From Alphaproteobacteria bacterium US3C007 (lineage in GTDB: Bacteria > Pseudomonadota > Alphaproteobacteria > Rhodobacterales > Rhodobacteraceae): a DNA stretch of 64,000 bases. The position numbers and the translations under genes are program-made. Location: positions 3,534,001 to 3,598,000 of the forward strand of contig CP139918.1 in assembly GCA_034423775.1 (NCBI GenBank). The letters run 5' to 3'. A model generated the notes under the pieces. It saw only the letters and a list, made by a program, of their open reading frames with translations. It was not told the origin of the DNA and searched no databases. Shown one piece after another: positions 56,157-64,000 of this stretch; position 1 is the stretch's first letter; every line of letters starts with the position of its first letter.

Positions 56157-57725
56157 TTAGTTCGCCTGACGGCGCAAAAAGGCGGGCACTTCGATCCGCT
56201 CTTGTTCTAAAGGCGGCTCTGCCGCTTCTGCTGTTGGAGCGCGCGAAACGGGTGTTTCTTGCGGCGCTGCAGGGGCTGTGGCCACGCTCGAACGATCACT
56301 TTCTGCACCCGACATGCGGTTGATAAGAGATCCAATTCCAAACCGCGGACGCTCGGAAGCCGCAGGTTCTTCTTCAACCTGACTTTGAGGTTGCGCCGAG
56401 GCGGGGGTGGTTTTCACCGCAGCCCGAAGGCGCGCCATCGCTTCATCGGTTGGCACACCGGCCGCAGAGACGCGCACCGCCGTATCTTCGCCCAATTGAA
56501 GCGGCGCGGCCGGTTGCCCTTGATAGGCAGGAGGCGGCAGGCTGTCATCCTGTCCCCCCAATCTCTCGTCATGCGGCGCAAGCGCCTCATCCACATCATG
56601 TGCGCTTCCGGCATCCGCGAATAAATCCGCCTCGGGCGCAGCAGGCACCGTCAGCTCTGGCTCGCGCTCTTGCGCCAAAGTAAGCTCGGCAGCCTGCTCA
56701 GCAGCGACCAAGGGCTCAGCCATTCTCCGGCGTGGTTGGGGAATTTCATTGCTGCTTTCGCTCACGTCAATGCCAGTGGCAACGACTGAAACCCGCATTT
56801 TACCCGCCATCTCCGTGTCCAACGTTGAACCGACGATGATATTGGCATCCGCATCCACTTCCTCGCGCACCCGATTGGCCGCCTCATCCAACTCAAACAA
56901 GGTTAAATCTTGGCCACCGGTGATGTTGATCAAAACGCCGCGTGCGCCGTTCAGACTGATTTCATCGAGCAGTGGATTGGCAATTGCTTTTTCAGCCGCC
57001 TGAATAGCGCGGTCTTCGCCCTCCGCTTCGCCTGTGCCCATCATCGCCTTGCCCATTTCATCCATTACGGCGCGGACATCGGCAAAGTCCAAATTGATCA
57101 AGCCGGGGCGCACCATCAGATCGGTGACGCCTTTGACGCCCTGATACAAGACGTCATCCGCCATGCTGAACGCATCTGTAAAGGTGGTTTTTTCATTCGC
57201 CAGACGGAATAAATTCTGGTTCGGGATGATGATCAGCGTATCAACCATCTTTTGCAGTGCCTCGACGCCCTCTTCAGCCTGACGCATCCGCTTGGCACCT
57301 TCGAACTGAAACGGCTTGGTAACAACCCCAACTGTAAGCACCCCAAGTTCGCGCGCGGCTTGCGCGATGATCGGTGCCGCGCCCGTGCCCGTTCCGCCCC
57401 CCATTCCGGCCGTGATAAAACACATATGCGATCCCGCCAAATTATCGACGATTTGTTCGATGCTTTCTTCGGCAGCGGCAGATCCAACCGACGCCCGTGC
57501 GCCCGCGCCCAAACCCTCGGTCACTTTCACACCCAACTGGATACGCGTGCTTGATTGGCTTTGCTGCAGCGCCTGTGCATCGGTGTTCGCAACGACAAAT
57601 TCAACGCCATCCAGCTCTTTGCTGATCATGTTATTCACCGCATTACCGCCAGCGCCACCAACGCCAAAAACGGTAATTCTGGGTTTTAGTTCATCATATT
57701 GGGGCACTGAAAGTTTCAATGTCAT
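56157..57725 (-). CDS. ftsZ: Cell division protein FtsZ, 522 aa
   Basis: Tubulin homologue that forms the division ring. The GTP-binding loop GGGTGTG is at residues 109-115; [14 protein letters not shown] and NTDAQAL are standard. A long, Ala/Glu/Pro-rich linker (about 325-505) typical of alphaproteobacteria leads to the C-terminal peptide [11 protein letters not shown] (512-522) that binds FtsA and other partners. I chose the ATG at 57725, which gives the family start [21 protein letters not shown]; an upstream frame to 57752 is unlikely. A 165-bp leader between ftsA and ftsZ may hold its own promoter. Confidence 0.97.
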   Translation of the reverse strand: MTLKLSVPQYDELKPRITVFGVGGAGGNAVNNMISKELDGVEFVVANTDAQALQQSQSSTRIQLGVKVTEGLGAGARASVGSAAAEESIEQIVDNLAGSHMCFITAGMGGGTGTGAAPIIAQAARELGVLTVGVVTKPFQFEGAKRMRQAEEGVEALQKMVDTLIIIPNQNLFRLANEKTTFTDAFSMADDVLYQGVKGVTDLMVRPGLINLDFADVRAVMDEMGKAMMGTGEAEGEDRAIQAAEKAIANPLLDEISLNGARGVLINITGGQDLTLFELDEAANRVREEVDADANIIVGSTLDTEMAGKMRVSVVATGIDVSESSNEIPQPRRRMAEPLVAAEQAAELTLAQEREPELTVPAAPEADLFADAGSAHDVDEALAPHDERLGGQDDSLPPPAYQGQPAAPLQLGEDTAVRVSAAGVPTDEAMARLRAAVKTTPASAQPQSQVEEEPAASERPRFGIGSLINRMSGAESDRSSVATAPAAPQETPVSRAPTAEAAEPPLEQERIEVPAFLRRQAN

Positions 57726-57890
57726 GGTTAATCCGCCTGTGATTTGTCCCATTTTGGGAACATTTTTAATTATTACGTGAATGGTAGCTAAATAAATTCA
57801 AAAGGTCACGCAAAATTACGATCTACCCGCTAAATATGGGCGATTTTGTGCCCATAACACCCGATCTAGGCGCCAGCCTTCCGCTAAGCT

Positions 57891-59225
57891 CTACCAATTA
57901 TCTTTAAACCAGCGCATTGCTCGTTTCAAAGAGCGAGTCGGATAGCGCGCGGTTGTCATCTCAAAATCCCACCATTCATCTTGCGGATGGGCGGCAAAAA
58001 GACTTAATCCGACCAAACCGGCGCAATTGGCGCCCGCGTATGCTGGCGGCAATCCGTGGATGCGCAACGGTCTGCCCAAGCGCACTTGTTGGCCCAACAA
58101 CCGGCTGGCTAAATCATCTATACCCGGGATCTGGCTGCCACCGCCCGTCAGCACGATTTGCTGCGCGGGCAGATGATCAAACCCGGCAGCATCCAAGCAG
58201 GCTCTTATATCTTCAAAAATTTCTTCCATTCTTGGCCGTATAATACCGATCAACTCGGCGCGGCTGACCATCCGTCGATCCCGTTCCCAATCGCCGGTAT
58301 CGCCGCCCATTTCGATCATATCCCGGTCATCCATACCGGTGGCAATCAGCCCTCCATGCATGGTTTTAATCCGCTCTGCCAGCGCCATAGGAACTTGCAA
58401 GCCCATCGAGATATCCCGCGTAATATGGTCACCGCCTAGCCTGACCGTATCGGCGTAAATCATGTGCTTTTTCATAAAAATCGATACGCTTGACGTCCCG
58501 CCGCCGATATCAATACAGGCCCCGCCAAGCTCTTGCTCATCTTCGACCAAAGACGAAACCCCAGACACATAAGCAGAAGAAGCGACGCCCGCCAATTCAA
58601 GGTCGCAGCGCTTCACGCAATAGGCCAAATCATGAATGGCTTTTTCAGAAACGGTCAGCATATGCATATCCGCGCCCAACACGTTGCCAATTTGATCGCG
58701 CGGATCTGACAGGCCGCTGCGTTGATCCAAAACGAAATTCACCGGCTGCGCGTGCAAAACCTCGCGCCCCTCTCCAAATTCAGGGATATCACACGCTGCT
58801 AAAACGCGGGCCACATCTTGATCTTGAACGATTTGACTTTCCACGTTGACCTCGCCCGTCACGCCATAAGACCGCGGGGCGCCGCCTGAAAAGCAGGCAA
58901 TCACGTGATCCACATGCAACCGCGCCATTTTCTGCGCGGATTGTAAAACAGTGCGAATGGCGCGCTCGGCTTGCGGCATCGATATAATCTCGCCAAATTC
59001 CACACCGCGAGACTGGGTGGTTGCCGCGCCCACCACGCGAAACTCGGATTGCCCCGCCAACGAGCCGACCCCATCAAAGCCCTCAGAGGCCCCGCTGCCT
59101 TCAAAGCGCAGGATAAAACATCCAATTTTCGCAGTGCCCATATCCAAAACAGCGATCACTCCACGCTGCAATGCTGCTTTGCGCATCGCCCGCATAGCAC
59201 GTTGAGATTCATACAGCCCTGCCAT
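57891..59225 (-). CDS. ftsA: Cell division protein FtsA, 444 aa
   Basis: Actin-like protein that anchors FtsZ to the membrane. It has the phosphate-1 motif VIAVLDMGTAKIGCFILRFE near residue 23, the second phosphate loop GGACIDIGGGTSSVSIFMK, and LTGGGSQIPGI. The C-terminal end MRWFKDNW is the amphipathic membrane-targeting helix. Its start is 2 bp from the ftsQ stop. Confidence 0.96.
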   Translation of the reverse strand: MAGLYESQRAMRAMRKAALQRGVIAVLDMGTAKIGCFILRFEGSGASEGFDGVGSLAGQSEFRVVGAATTQSRGVEFGEIISMPQAERAIRTVLQSAQKMARLHVDHVIACFSGGAPRSYGVTGEVNVESQIVQDQDVARVLAACDIPEFGEGREVLHAQPVNFVLDQRSGLSDPRDQIGNVLGADMHMLTVSEKAIHDLAYCVKRCDLELAGVASSAYVSGVSSLVEDEQELGGACIDIGGGTSSVSIFMKKHMIYADTVRLGGDHITRDISMGLQVPMALAERIKTMHGGLIATGMDDRDMIEMGGDTGDWERDRRMVSRAELIGIIRPRMEEIFEDIRACLDAAGFDHLPAQQIVLTGGGSQIPGIDDLASRLLGQQVRLGRPLRIHGLPPAYAGANCAGLVGLSLFAAHPQDEWWDFEMTTARYPTRSLKRAMRWFKDNW

Positions 59226-59227
59226 CT

Positions 59228-60106
59228 TTAGTCTCCAGTCTTCATCTGTATCACGTCCTGAGATCCCAAAAGCGCCTCTTCTCCAAGGCGCAAGGTCATT
59301 CGGCTTTCAAGGCGCATATCCACCACTTCAATATCGCGGGCCAAAAGATCTTGCGCCTGATCCAAGCCAATGATGCGCTCTAAGGCTTGCACAGGATCGC
59401 GTTCGGGCAACATCAAGCGTTGATCGCGATCCAAGGCAACATCCCAGCGTCTCTGCCCCACGTAAACCATACCCCGCAACCGCTCGGCTAAGGGGCGCGC
59501 CGCAGCGTAAAGTGCCAAGGCTTGGGCCACATGTTGATCCGCCCCGGCGCCCGCGATCAAATTCAGCTGCGGGTAATCCAGCCGCGAAGACGCAGTGCGA
59601 ACATAGGCGCCAGTTTCATCCAGCAATTCAAGCGCCTCGCGGCGGCGCCAAATAATAGCCGGACGCCGCTCTTCTATCTCGATCTGGACCATCTCGCCCC
59701 AGTGTACATTCACCCGTGCTTCTTTTACAGGATCGAGGCCCAAGATCGTTTCGCGCATCTGCGCAGAGTCCAAATCAAAAGAACTGATCGGAAAATCAAT
59801 ATTCAAAACCTCGCGAATATCTTGCGCCACATCATCGCTGGCGCCGCTGATCGACATTAAATCAATCATGAATTCGGGTCGCTCGACAAACAGCGTAGCC
59901 GCCTGATTGTAAATCAAACGCACCGCATCCCGGCGCTGCTGATCGCCAAAATAAACCCCAAGCGCGGCCAGCATTAGACCGACGGGCAGCCCGTAAATCA
60001 CTGCAAATCTTAAGACCGGCCGCAGCATAATCCTGTGCAGACGATAGGCCAGCCGCGAGGGTGCAGGATCCTCTTGCCGCTTCGGCCTGCCAATCAGCGA
60101 TCGCAT
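59228..60106 (-). CDS. ftsQ: Cell division protein FtsQ, 292 aa
   Basis: Single-span divisome protein: a basic cytoplasmic N-terminus, one membrane segment (LRFAVIYGLPVGLMLAALGVYF, about 30-50), a POTRA domain starting near residue 70 (PEFMIDLMSISGASDDVAQD) and the FtsQ beta domain (VNVHWGEMVQIEIEERRPAI). The ATG at 60106 follows GGAGGA and overlaps the ddl stop by 13 bp. Confidence 0.94.
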   Translation of the reverse strand: MRSLIGRPKRQEDPAPSRLAYRLHRIMLRPVLRFAVIYGLPVGLMLAALGVYFGDQQRRDAVRLIYNQAATLFVERPEFMIDLMSISGASDDVAQDIREVLNIDFPISSFDLDSAQMRETILGLDPVKEARVNVHWGEMVQIEIEERRPAIIWRRREALELLDETGAYVRTASSRLDYPQLNLIAGAGADQHVAQALALYAAARPLAERLRGMVYVGQRRWDVALDRDQRLMLPERDPVQALERIIGLDQAQDLLARDIEVVDMRLESRMTLRLGEEALLGSQDVIQMKTGD

Positions 60107-61008
60107 CCAGCATCCTCCACGATACGCCGACACAGCGCCCCAAAGCCAATGCCAACGCTGGCAGCTTGTTCGGGGCTTAGCGAGGTGGGGGTCATGCCCG
60201 GTTGCGTATTTGTTTCGAGCAAGATCAACCCTTCTAGCCCTTTCGTTTCATCCCAGCGAAAATCGGTTCGGCTCAAACCGCGGCACCCCAACGCTTGATG
60301 CGCGCGAAGCGCATACTCCAAACAGGCAGCAGTGATCTCAGCCGGCACATCCGCTGGCACCACATGGCGGGACCCCCCCGGATGATATTTGGCGGCATAA
60401 TCATACCATTTTTCGGTGATAATATCCGTGACAGCCAAGGCTTGATCATCTAGCACGGTGGTGGTTAATTCACGCCCCGGCACGAACCGCTCTATCATAA
60501 CTAGATCGGGCAAGTCATCGCCAAGATCCGGCAAAACGTTAGCCCCGTCTTGAACGAAATATATCCCAACAGACGAGCCTTCATTATTGGGCTTGATCAC
60601 GTAAGGAGCGGGCAGCAAAAACTGGCTGGCGGCATCTGATTTTGCTACGATTTTACTGTCGACCACGGGCAGCCCCGCCTCAACAAACGCTTTTTTTGAG
60701 CGCTGCTTATCCATTCCCAAAGCAGAGGCCAAAACACCCGAATGCGTGTAGGGGATTTTCAACCATTCAAGAAGGCCTTGAACCGCGCCATCCTCACCCC
60801 AGCGACCATGCAGCGCATTGAACGCAACATCGGGGCGCAGATCCTCAAGCCGCTGGGCAAGATCTGCGCCAGCGTCCAGCTCAATTACCTCAAATCCTTC
60901 GCCCCGCAAAGCGGCAGCGCATTCGCGCCCGCTGACAAGAGAGACTTCGCGCTCGGCGGAAAGCCCCCCCATTAACATTGCCACTTTTTGGGTTGCCCTG
61001 CTCGACAT
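60094..61008 (-). CDS. ddl: D-alanine--D-alanine ligase, 304 aa
   Basis: ATP-grasp enzyme joining two D-alanines for peptidoglycan. Motifs: VAMLMGGLSAEREVSLVSG at the start, ALHGRWGEDGAVQGLLEW, PYVIKPNNEGSSVGIYFV (ATP-binding) and LLETNTQPGMTPTSL near the end. The end overlaps ftsQ by 13 bp, and the start is 58 bp after the murB stop. Confidence 0.96.
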   Translation of the reverse strand: MSSRATQKVAMLMGGLSAEREVSLVSGRECAAALRGEGFEVIELDAGADLAQRLEDLRPDVAFNALHGRWGEDGAVQGLLEWLKIPYTHSGVLASALGMDKQRSKKAFVEAGLPVVDSKIVAKSDAASQFLLPAPYVIKPNNEGSSVGIYFVQDGANVLPDLGDDLPDLVMIERFVPGRELTTTVLDDQALAVTDIITEKWYDYAAKYHPGGSRHVVPADVPAEITAACLEYALRAHQALGCRGLSRTDFRWDETKGLEGLILLETNTQPGMTPTSLSPEQAASVGIGFGALCRRIVEDAGCDR

Positions 61009-61066
61009 ACCCGCTTCGCCTTTACCCGGCCCTGTGAGCCGATTTGTTCGCGCCTGTTTTCAGGCG

Positions 61067-61993
61067 TCATTCCGGTTGATGATCACCAACCCGCATAATC
61101 TCCCACTCTAGCTGTATTCCGCTGGATTGGAAAACCTTTTTTCGCACCATTTCGCCCAAATCTTCTAAATCTTTGGCACTGGCATCTCCGGTATTGATCA
61201 TAAAATTTGCGTGCTGCGGGCTGATTTGCGCGCCGCCGATGCGCGCGCCGCGCAAGCCCGCCTCATCAATCACTTTCCATGCCTTTAAGCTGTGATCATC
61301 ATCAGGCTGCCCCGTGCTGGAGAACCCGGCCGGATTGCGAAACGTGCTGCCCGCGCTGCGCAGCTTTGTCGGTTGCGATTGATCCCGCCTGAGCAGCTGA
61401 TCTTGCATGCGCGCGGCCAAATCCTTTGGATGACCTGCCTTGGCGCGAAACGTGGCGGCCGTAATAACGCAACCCGCGGGAAGATCGCTAGCGCGATACC
61501 GCAAATTAAGATCTTTAGCGGGTAAGGTTTTGGACGCACCAGAGCGCAACACCACCTCAACGGTTTCCAAAACATCGGCCACATAGGTGCCATAACAGCC
61601 CGCATTCATTTTCACAGCGCCGCCAACCGCACCGGGTATGGTGCGCAAGAACGTCAGATCTAGCCCAGCTTGTGCCGCCTGTTTGGCAAGATGCGCATCC
61701 AGAACGGCCGCGCCAACCCTGATTTGATTGCCCGAAATTTCAATGTGATTAAACGCGCGCCCCAACCGTATGACAACAGCGCGCACCCCACCATCACGCA
61801 CAATCACATTGCTTCCAACCCCCATCGGAAAAACATCAATATGGCTGCATAAATCTTTGATAAAATGCGATAAATCTTCTTTGCTTTCTGGAAGAAAAAA
61901 GTAATCGGCGGGGCCACCAACGCGCATCCAAGTTAAATCGGCCAAAGGACGATTGGCCGTCAACTGGCCTTTGGGGGCGGGCATATTCACCAT
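61067..61993 (-). CDS. murB: UDP-N-acetylenolpyruvoylglucosamine reductase MurB, 308 aa
   Basis: FAD enzyme that completes UDP-MurNAc. Key features: [67 protein letters not shown] with the catalytic Ser region, and [18 protein letters not shown]. The start at 61993 has a strong ribosome site (AAGGAG, 6 bases upstream). murC, normally next to murB, is absent from the window; an ABC-F gene lies upstream instead. Confidence 0.96.
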   Translation of the reverse strand: MVNMPAPKGQLTANRPLADLTWMRVGGPADYFFLPESKEDLSHFIKDLCSHIDVFPMGVGSNVIVRDGGVRAVVIRLGRAFNHIEISGNQIRVGAAVLDAHLAKQAAQAGLDLTFLRTIPGAVGGAVKMNAGCYGTYVADVLETVEVVLRSGASKTLPAKDLNLRYRASDLPAGCVITAATFRAKAGHPKDLAARMQDQLLRRDQSQPTKLRSAGSTFRNPAGFSSTGQPDDDHSLKAWKVIDEAGLRGARIGGAQISPQHANFMINTGDASAKDLEDLGEMVRKKVFQSSGIQLEWEIMRVGDHQPE

Positions 61994-62137
61994 TGCAGGC
62001 TCCTTGCAATTTCTTCGCATCATCCGTGATATCCGCGCATGGATGGTTTGTTCTGCAGCGGCAAAGCAATAAAGGTCAAGCTCAAACGCGCTTATTGGGC
62101 GCCGCGCGCCTTCTAAGATGAACGCAAACGCGGCAAG

Positions 62138-63947
62138 TCACCCCTGTGAGCGCTCTTCGAGCATTAGCCAGTCTTCTTCAGCCTCAGAAAGGGCGTTTTG
62201 ACGCTCGAGCAATGCTTGCGTTGCCTTTTCAAACTTTAACGGCGCAGCCGAGTACAGATCAGGCTCTGATAGATACGTTTCAAGCTTTACAATCTCGGCC
62301 TCAAGGCGGGCGATCAAGTCTGGAAGACTTTTTAAGCGGTGTTTCTCGGTAAACGATAAAGAATTTTCATGATTTTTATCAACGTCTTGCGCTGTATCTT
62401 TCATCTTTCTTTTTTCAGCGATCTCGAGAGGCTCGGTTTGCGGCTTGCGCTGTGATTGATAATCCGACCAGCCCCCTGCATAAAGCGTTGCCTGGCCATC
62501 CCCTTCCAGCGCAACCGTCATATTGACCGTGCGATCCAAAAAATCGCGATCGTGACTGACCAGCAAGACGGTCCCGTCATAATCCGCCAAGAGCTCCTGC
62601 AGCAAATCCAACGTTTCCACGTCCAAATCATTGGTCGGTTCATCCAACACCAAAAGATTGCTTTGCCGCGCCATGATTTTGGCCAAGAGCAAGCGGGCTT
62701 TTTCGCCCCCAGAAAGCGATTTCACGGGCGCGCGCGCGCGCTTCATCAAATAAAAACTCTTTGAGATATCCCACCACATGTTTGGGTTGACCGCGTACCA
62801 GAATTTGGTCGGCTTTTCCTGAGACGCGCATCTCTGGATCGCCGGTCAGACTGTCCCAAAGACTCATCTCAGGGTCTAACTGCGCGCGGGTTTGATCAAA
62901 CACAGAGACCAGCAGATTGGTTCCCAAGACGACGCTGCCTTTATCGGCGGGTAATTCACCCAATAAAATTTTCAGAAGCGTTGTTTTTCCCACCCCATTA
63001 GGGCCAACAAAAGCAACACGATCACCCCGTTGAATTTTGATGGAAAAATCTTTGAACAGCTCTTGATCCCCGAAACGCTTGCCGATTGCTTCTGCTTCGA
63101 TCACTTTGCGGCCCGATTTGCGCCCCGCCTCCAGTGCCATCGCCGCGCGATCCTGCCGTTTGATCATTGACGATCGCTCGCTGCGCAAATCTTGTAGGGC
63201 GCGCACCCTGCCCTGGTTGCGCTTACGCCGCGCGCTGATGCCCTCAACAGCCCAGCGCGCTTCCGATTTAATCTTCCGATCCAATTTATGGCGCTGGATG
63301 TCTTCTTCTTCCCACAATTTATCGCGCCAGGCCTCAAACCCAGAAAAGCCAACTTCATTGCGGCGCACCGCGCCACGGTCAATCCATAGGATTGCCCGCG
63401 TCAGACGCTCGAGAAACCGCCGGTCATGGCTGATCAGAACAAACGCCGCGCGGGTGCTGCGCAGCTCTTCTTCAAGCCATGAGATCGCCTCAATATCCAA
63501 ATGGTTGGTCGGTTCATCGAGCAGCATCAATTCGGGCGCTTCTGCCATCAGCTTGGCCAGCGCTGCGCGTCGACGCTCGCCACCTGACGCCGTCGCTACC
63601 GGGCGGTCCGGTTGAAACTTAAGCCCCTCTGCGGCGCGCTCCACGCGATAATAATCACCCGGCTCCAAACCGCTCATCGCAAAATCGCCCAAAGTGTCAA
63701 ACCCAGTCATTTGCGGATCTTGTTCCATATAGCCCACCGAGCTTGCCGGCGCCAAAACACGGTTGCCTCGATCGGCATCGACCAGACCGCTCATCACTTT
63801 CATCAAGGTCGATTTTCCAGATCCATTGCGCCCCACAAGCGCCACACGGTCGCCCGGTTGAACGATCAGATCCATCCCGTCAAAAATCGGATTGCCCCCA
63901 AAGGTCAGGGAAATATCTTTTAACTGCAAAAGCGGAGTACGTGCCAT
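62138..63947 (-). pseudogene. uup: ABC-F ATPase Uup, split by a frameshift in a GC dinucleotide tract
   Basis: Two overlapping frames together make one ABC-F protein. The first (63947 to 62640) has Walker A VALVGRNGSGKSTLM, signature SGGERRRAAL, LLDEPTNHLDIEAI, and Walker A of the second domain FVGPNGVGKTTLL, then leaves the family after FLFDEARARA with a nonsense tail. The second (to 62138) resumes with RAPVKSLSGGEKARLLLAKI, LVLDEPTNDLDVETL and the C-terminal coiled coil. The switch falls in a (GC)7 tract at 62728-62741; one extra GC unit would restore the frame. It may be a slipped-strand mutation, a phase-variable site or a sequencing error. ABC-F Uup proteins act on ribosomes or transposon precise excision; the product here lacks a complete second domain. 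Confidence 0.9.
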
Positions 63948-64000
63948 AGCCCGCCAGCTATGCGGCTTACTCTAAAAGGTCAAGAGAGCGCCCGCAAAAG

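Noticed and set aside
1-64000. tRNA, rRNA, CRISPR arrays, insertion sequences, prophage
   Set aside because: Looked for cloverleaf-like sequences, regularly spaced repeats, transposase/integrase motifs and terminal repeats; none is visible. The fibre-like repeats in flagellin are not accompanied by phage genes.

Overview
The window reads as one continuous, gene-dense piece of chromosome from a marine alphaproteobacterium of the Rhodobacteraceae / Roseobacter group. The basis is gene content and order: a murB-ddl-ftsQ-ftsA-ftsZ-lpxC-bamD-recN cell-wall and division block, cobS-cobT, pntA-pntB, a DUF3422 protein, BolA divergent from a J-domain protein, and a large two-domain peptide-ABC ATPase. 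GC is moderate by eye (low-to-mid fifties), which would suit a pelagic, RCA/Planktomarina-like lineage, but that placement is inference. I see no rRNA, tRNA, CRISPR array, insertion sequence, integrase or prophage.

Layout. 1-852 is the 3' part of moaA. 966-9954 holds a glycosyltransferase-like gene and a peptide-scavenging block: a double ABC ATPase and two M20 amidohydrolases (ArgE- and HipO-like) on the minus strand, divergent from a substrate-binding protein and two permeases. 10019-14489 holds a DUF3422 gene and pntAB, which ends at a textbook terminator. 15033-19444 holds an SDR coupled to kynureninase, a chromate transporter and a PuuD-like amidotransferase. 19507-22410 holds glcG-glcB (glyoxylate use) and a 53-residue DUF2256 zinc-ribbon protein. 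22646-33695 is housekeeping: pepN, gatB, bolA, a J-domain protein, a GST, cobST (cobalt insertion for vitamin B12) and an aminopeptidase P. 33884-35438 holds a tiny membrane protein, a DUF1330 protein and an exported FKBP-rhodanese fusion.

35523-38191 is the most unusual part. A -24/-12 (sigma54-type) promoter sits just before a gene of unknown family made of two copies of a 94-residue helical domain. That gene is translationally coupled to a long flagellin whose variable region carries repeats resembling phage tail-fibre motifs. The pair ends at a strong terminator, and no other flagellar gene is in the window.

38337-45048 holds an MFS transporter, hexuronate catabolism genes (uxuB-uxaC), a CoA-binding protein, an ABM-like small protein, a methyltransferase and a gene-poor gap. 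45326-50914 looks like one regulated unit around an HxlR repressor with N-terminal cysteines: an iodotyrosine-deiodinase-like flavoprotein on one side and an RND (MMPL-type) / LolA-like / outer-membrane-barrel export operon on the other, with two palindromes between them. 51038-52411 is an FAD-linked D-lactate/glycolate-type dehydrogenase. 52433-61993 is the cell-wall/division/outer-membrane block, all on the minus strand. 62138-63947 is an ABC-F (Uup) gene split by a frameshift inside a GC dinucleotide tract.

Best candidates for something undescribed are the sigma54-driven duplicated-domain/flagellin operon and the HxlR-controlled three-part envelope exporter. All calls come from reading the sequence; no database search was possible.
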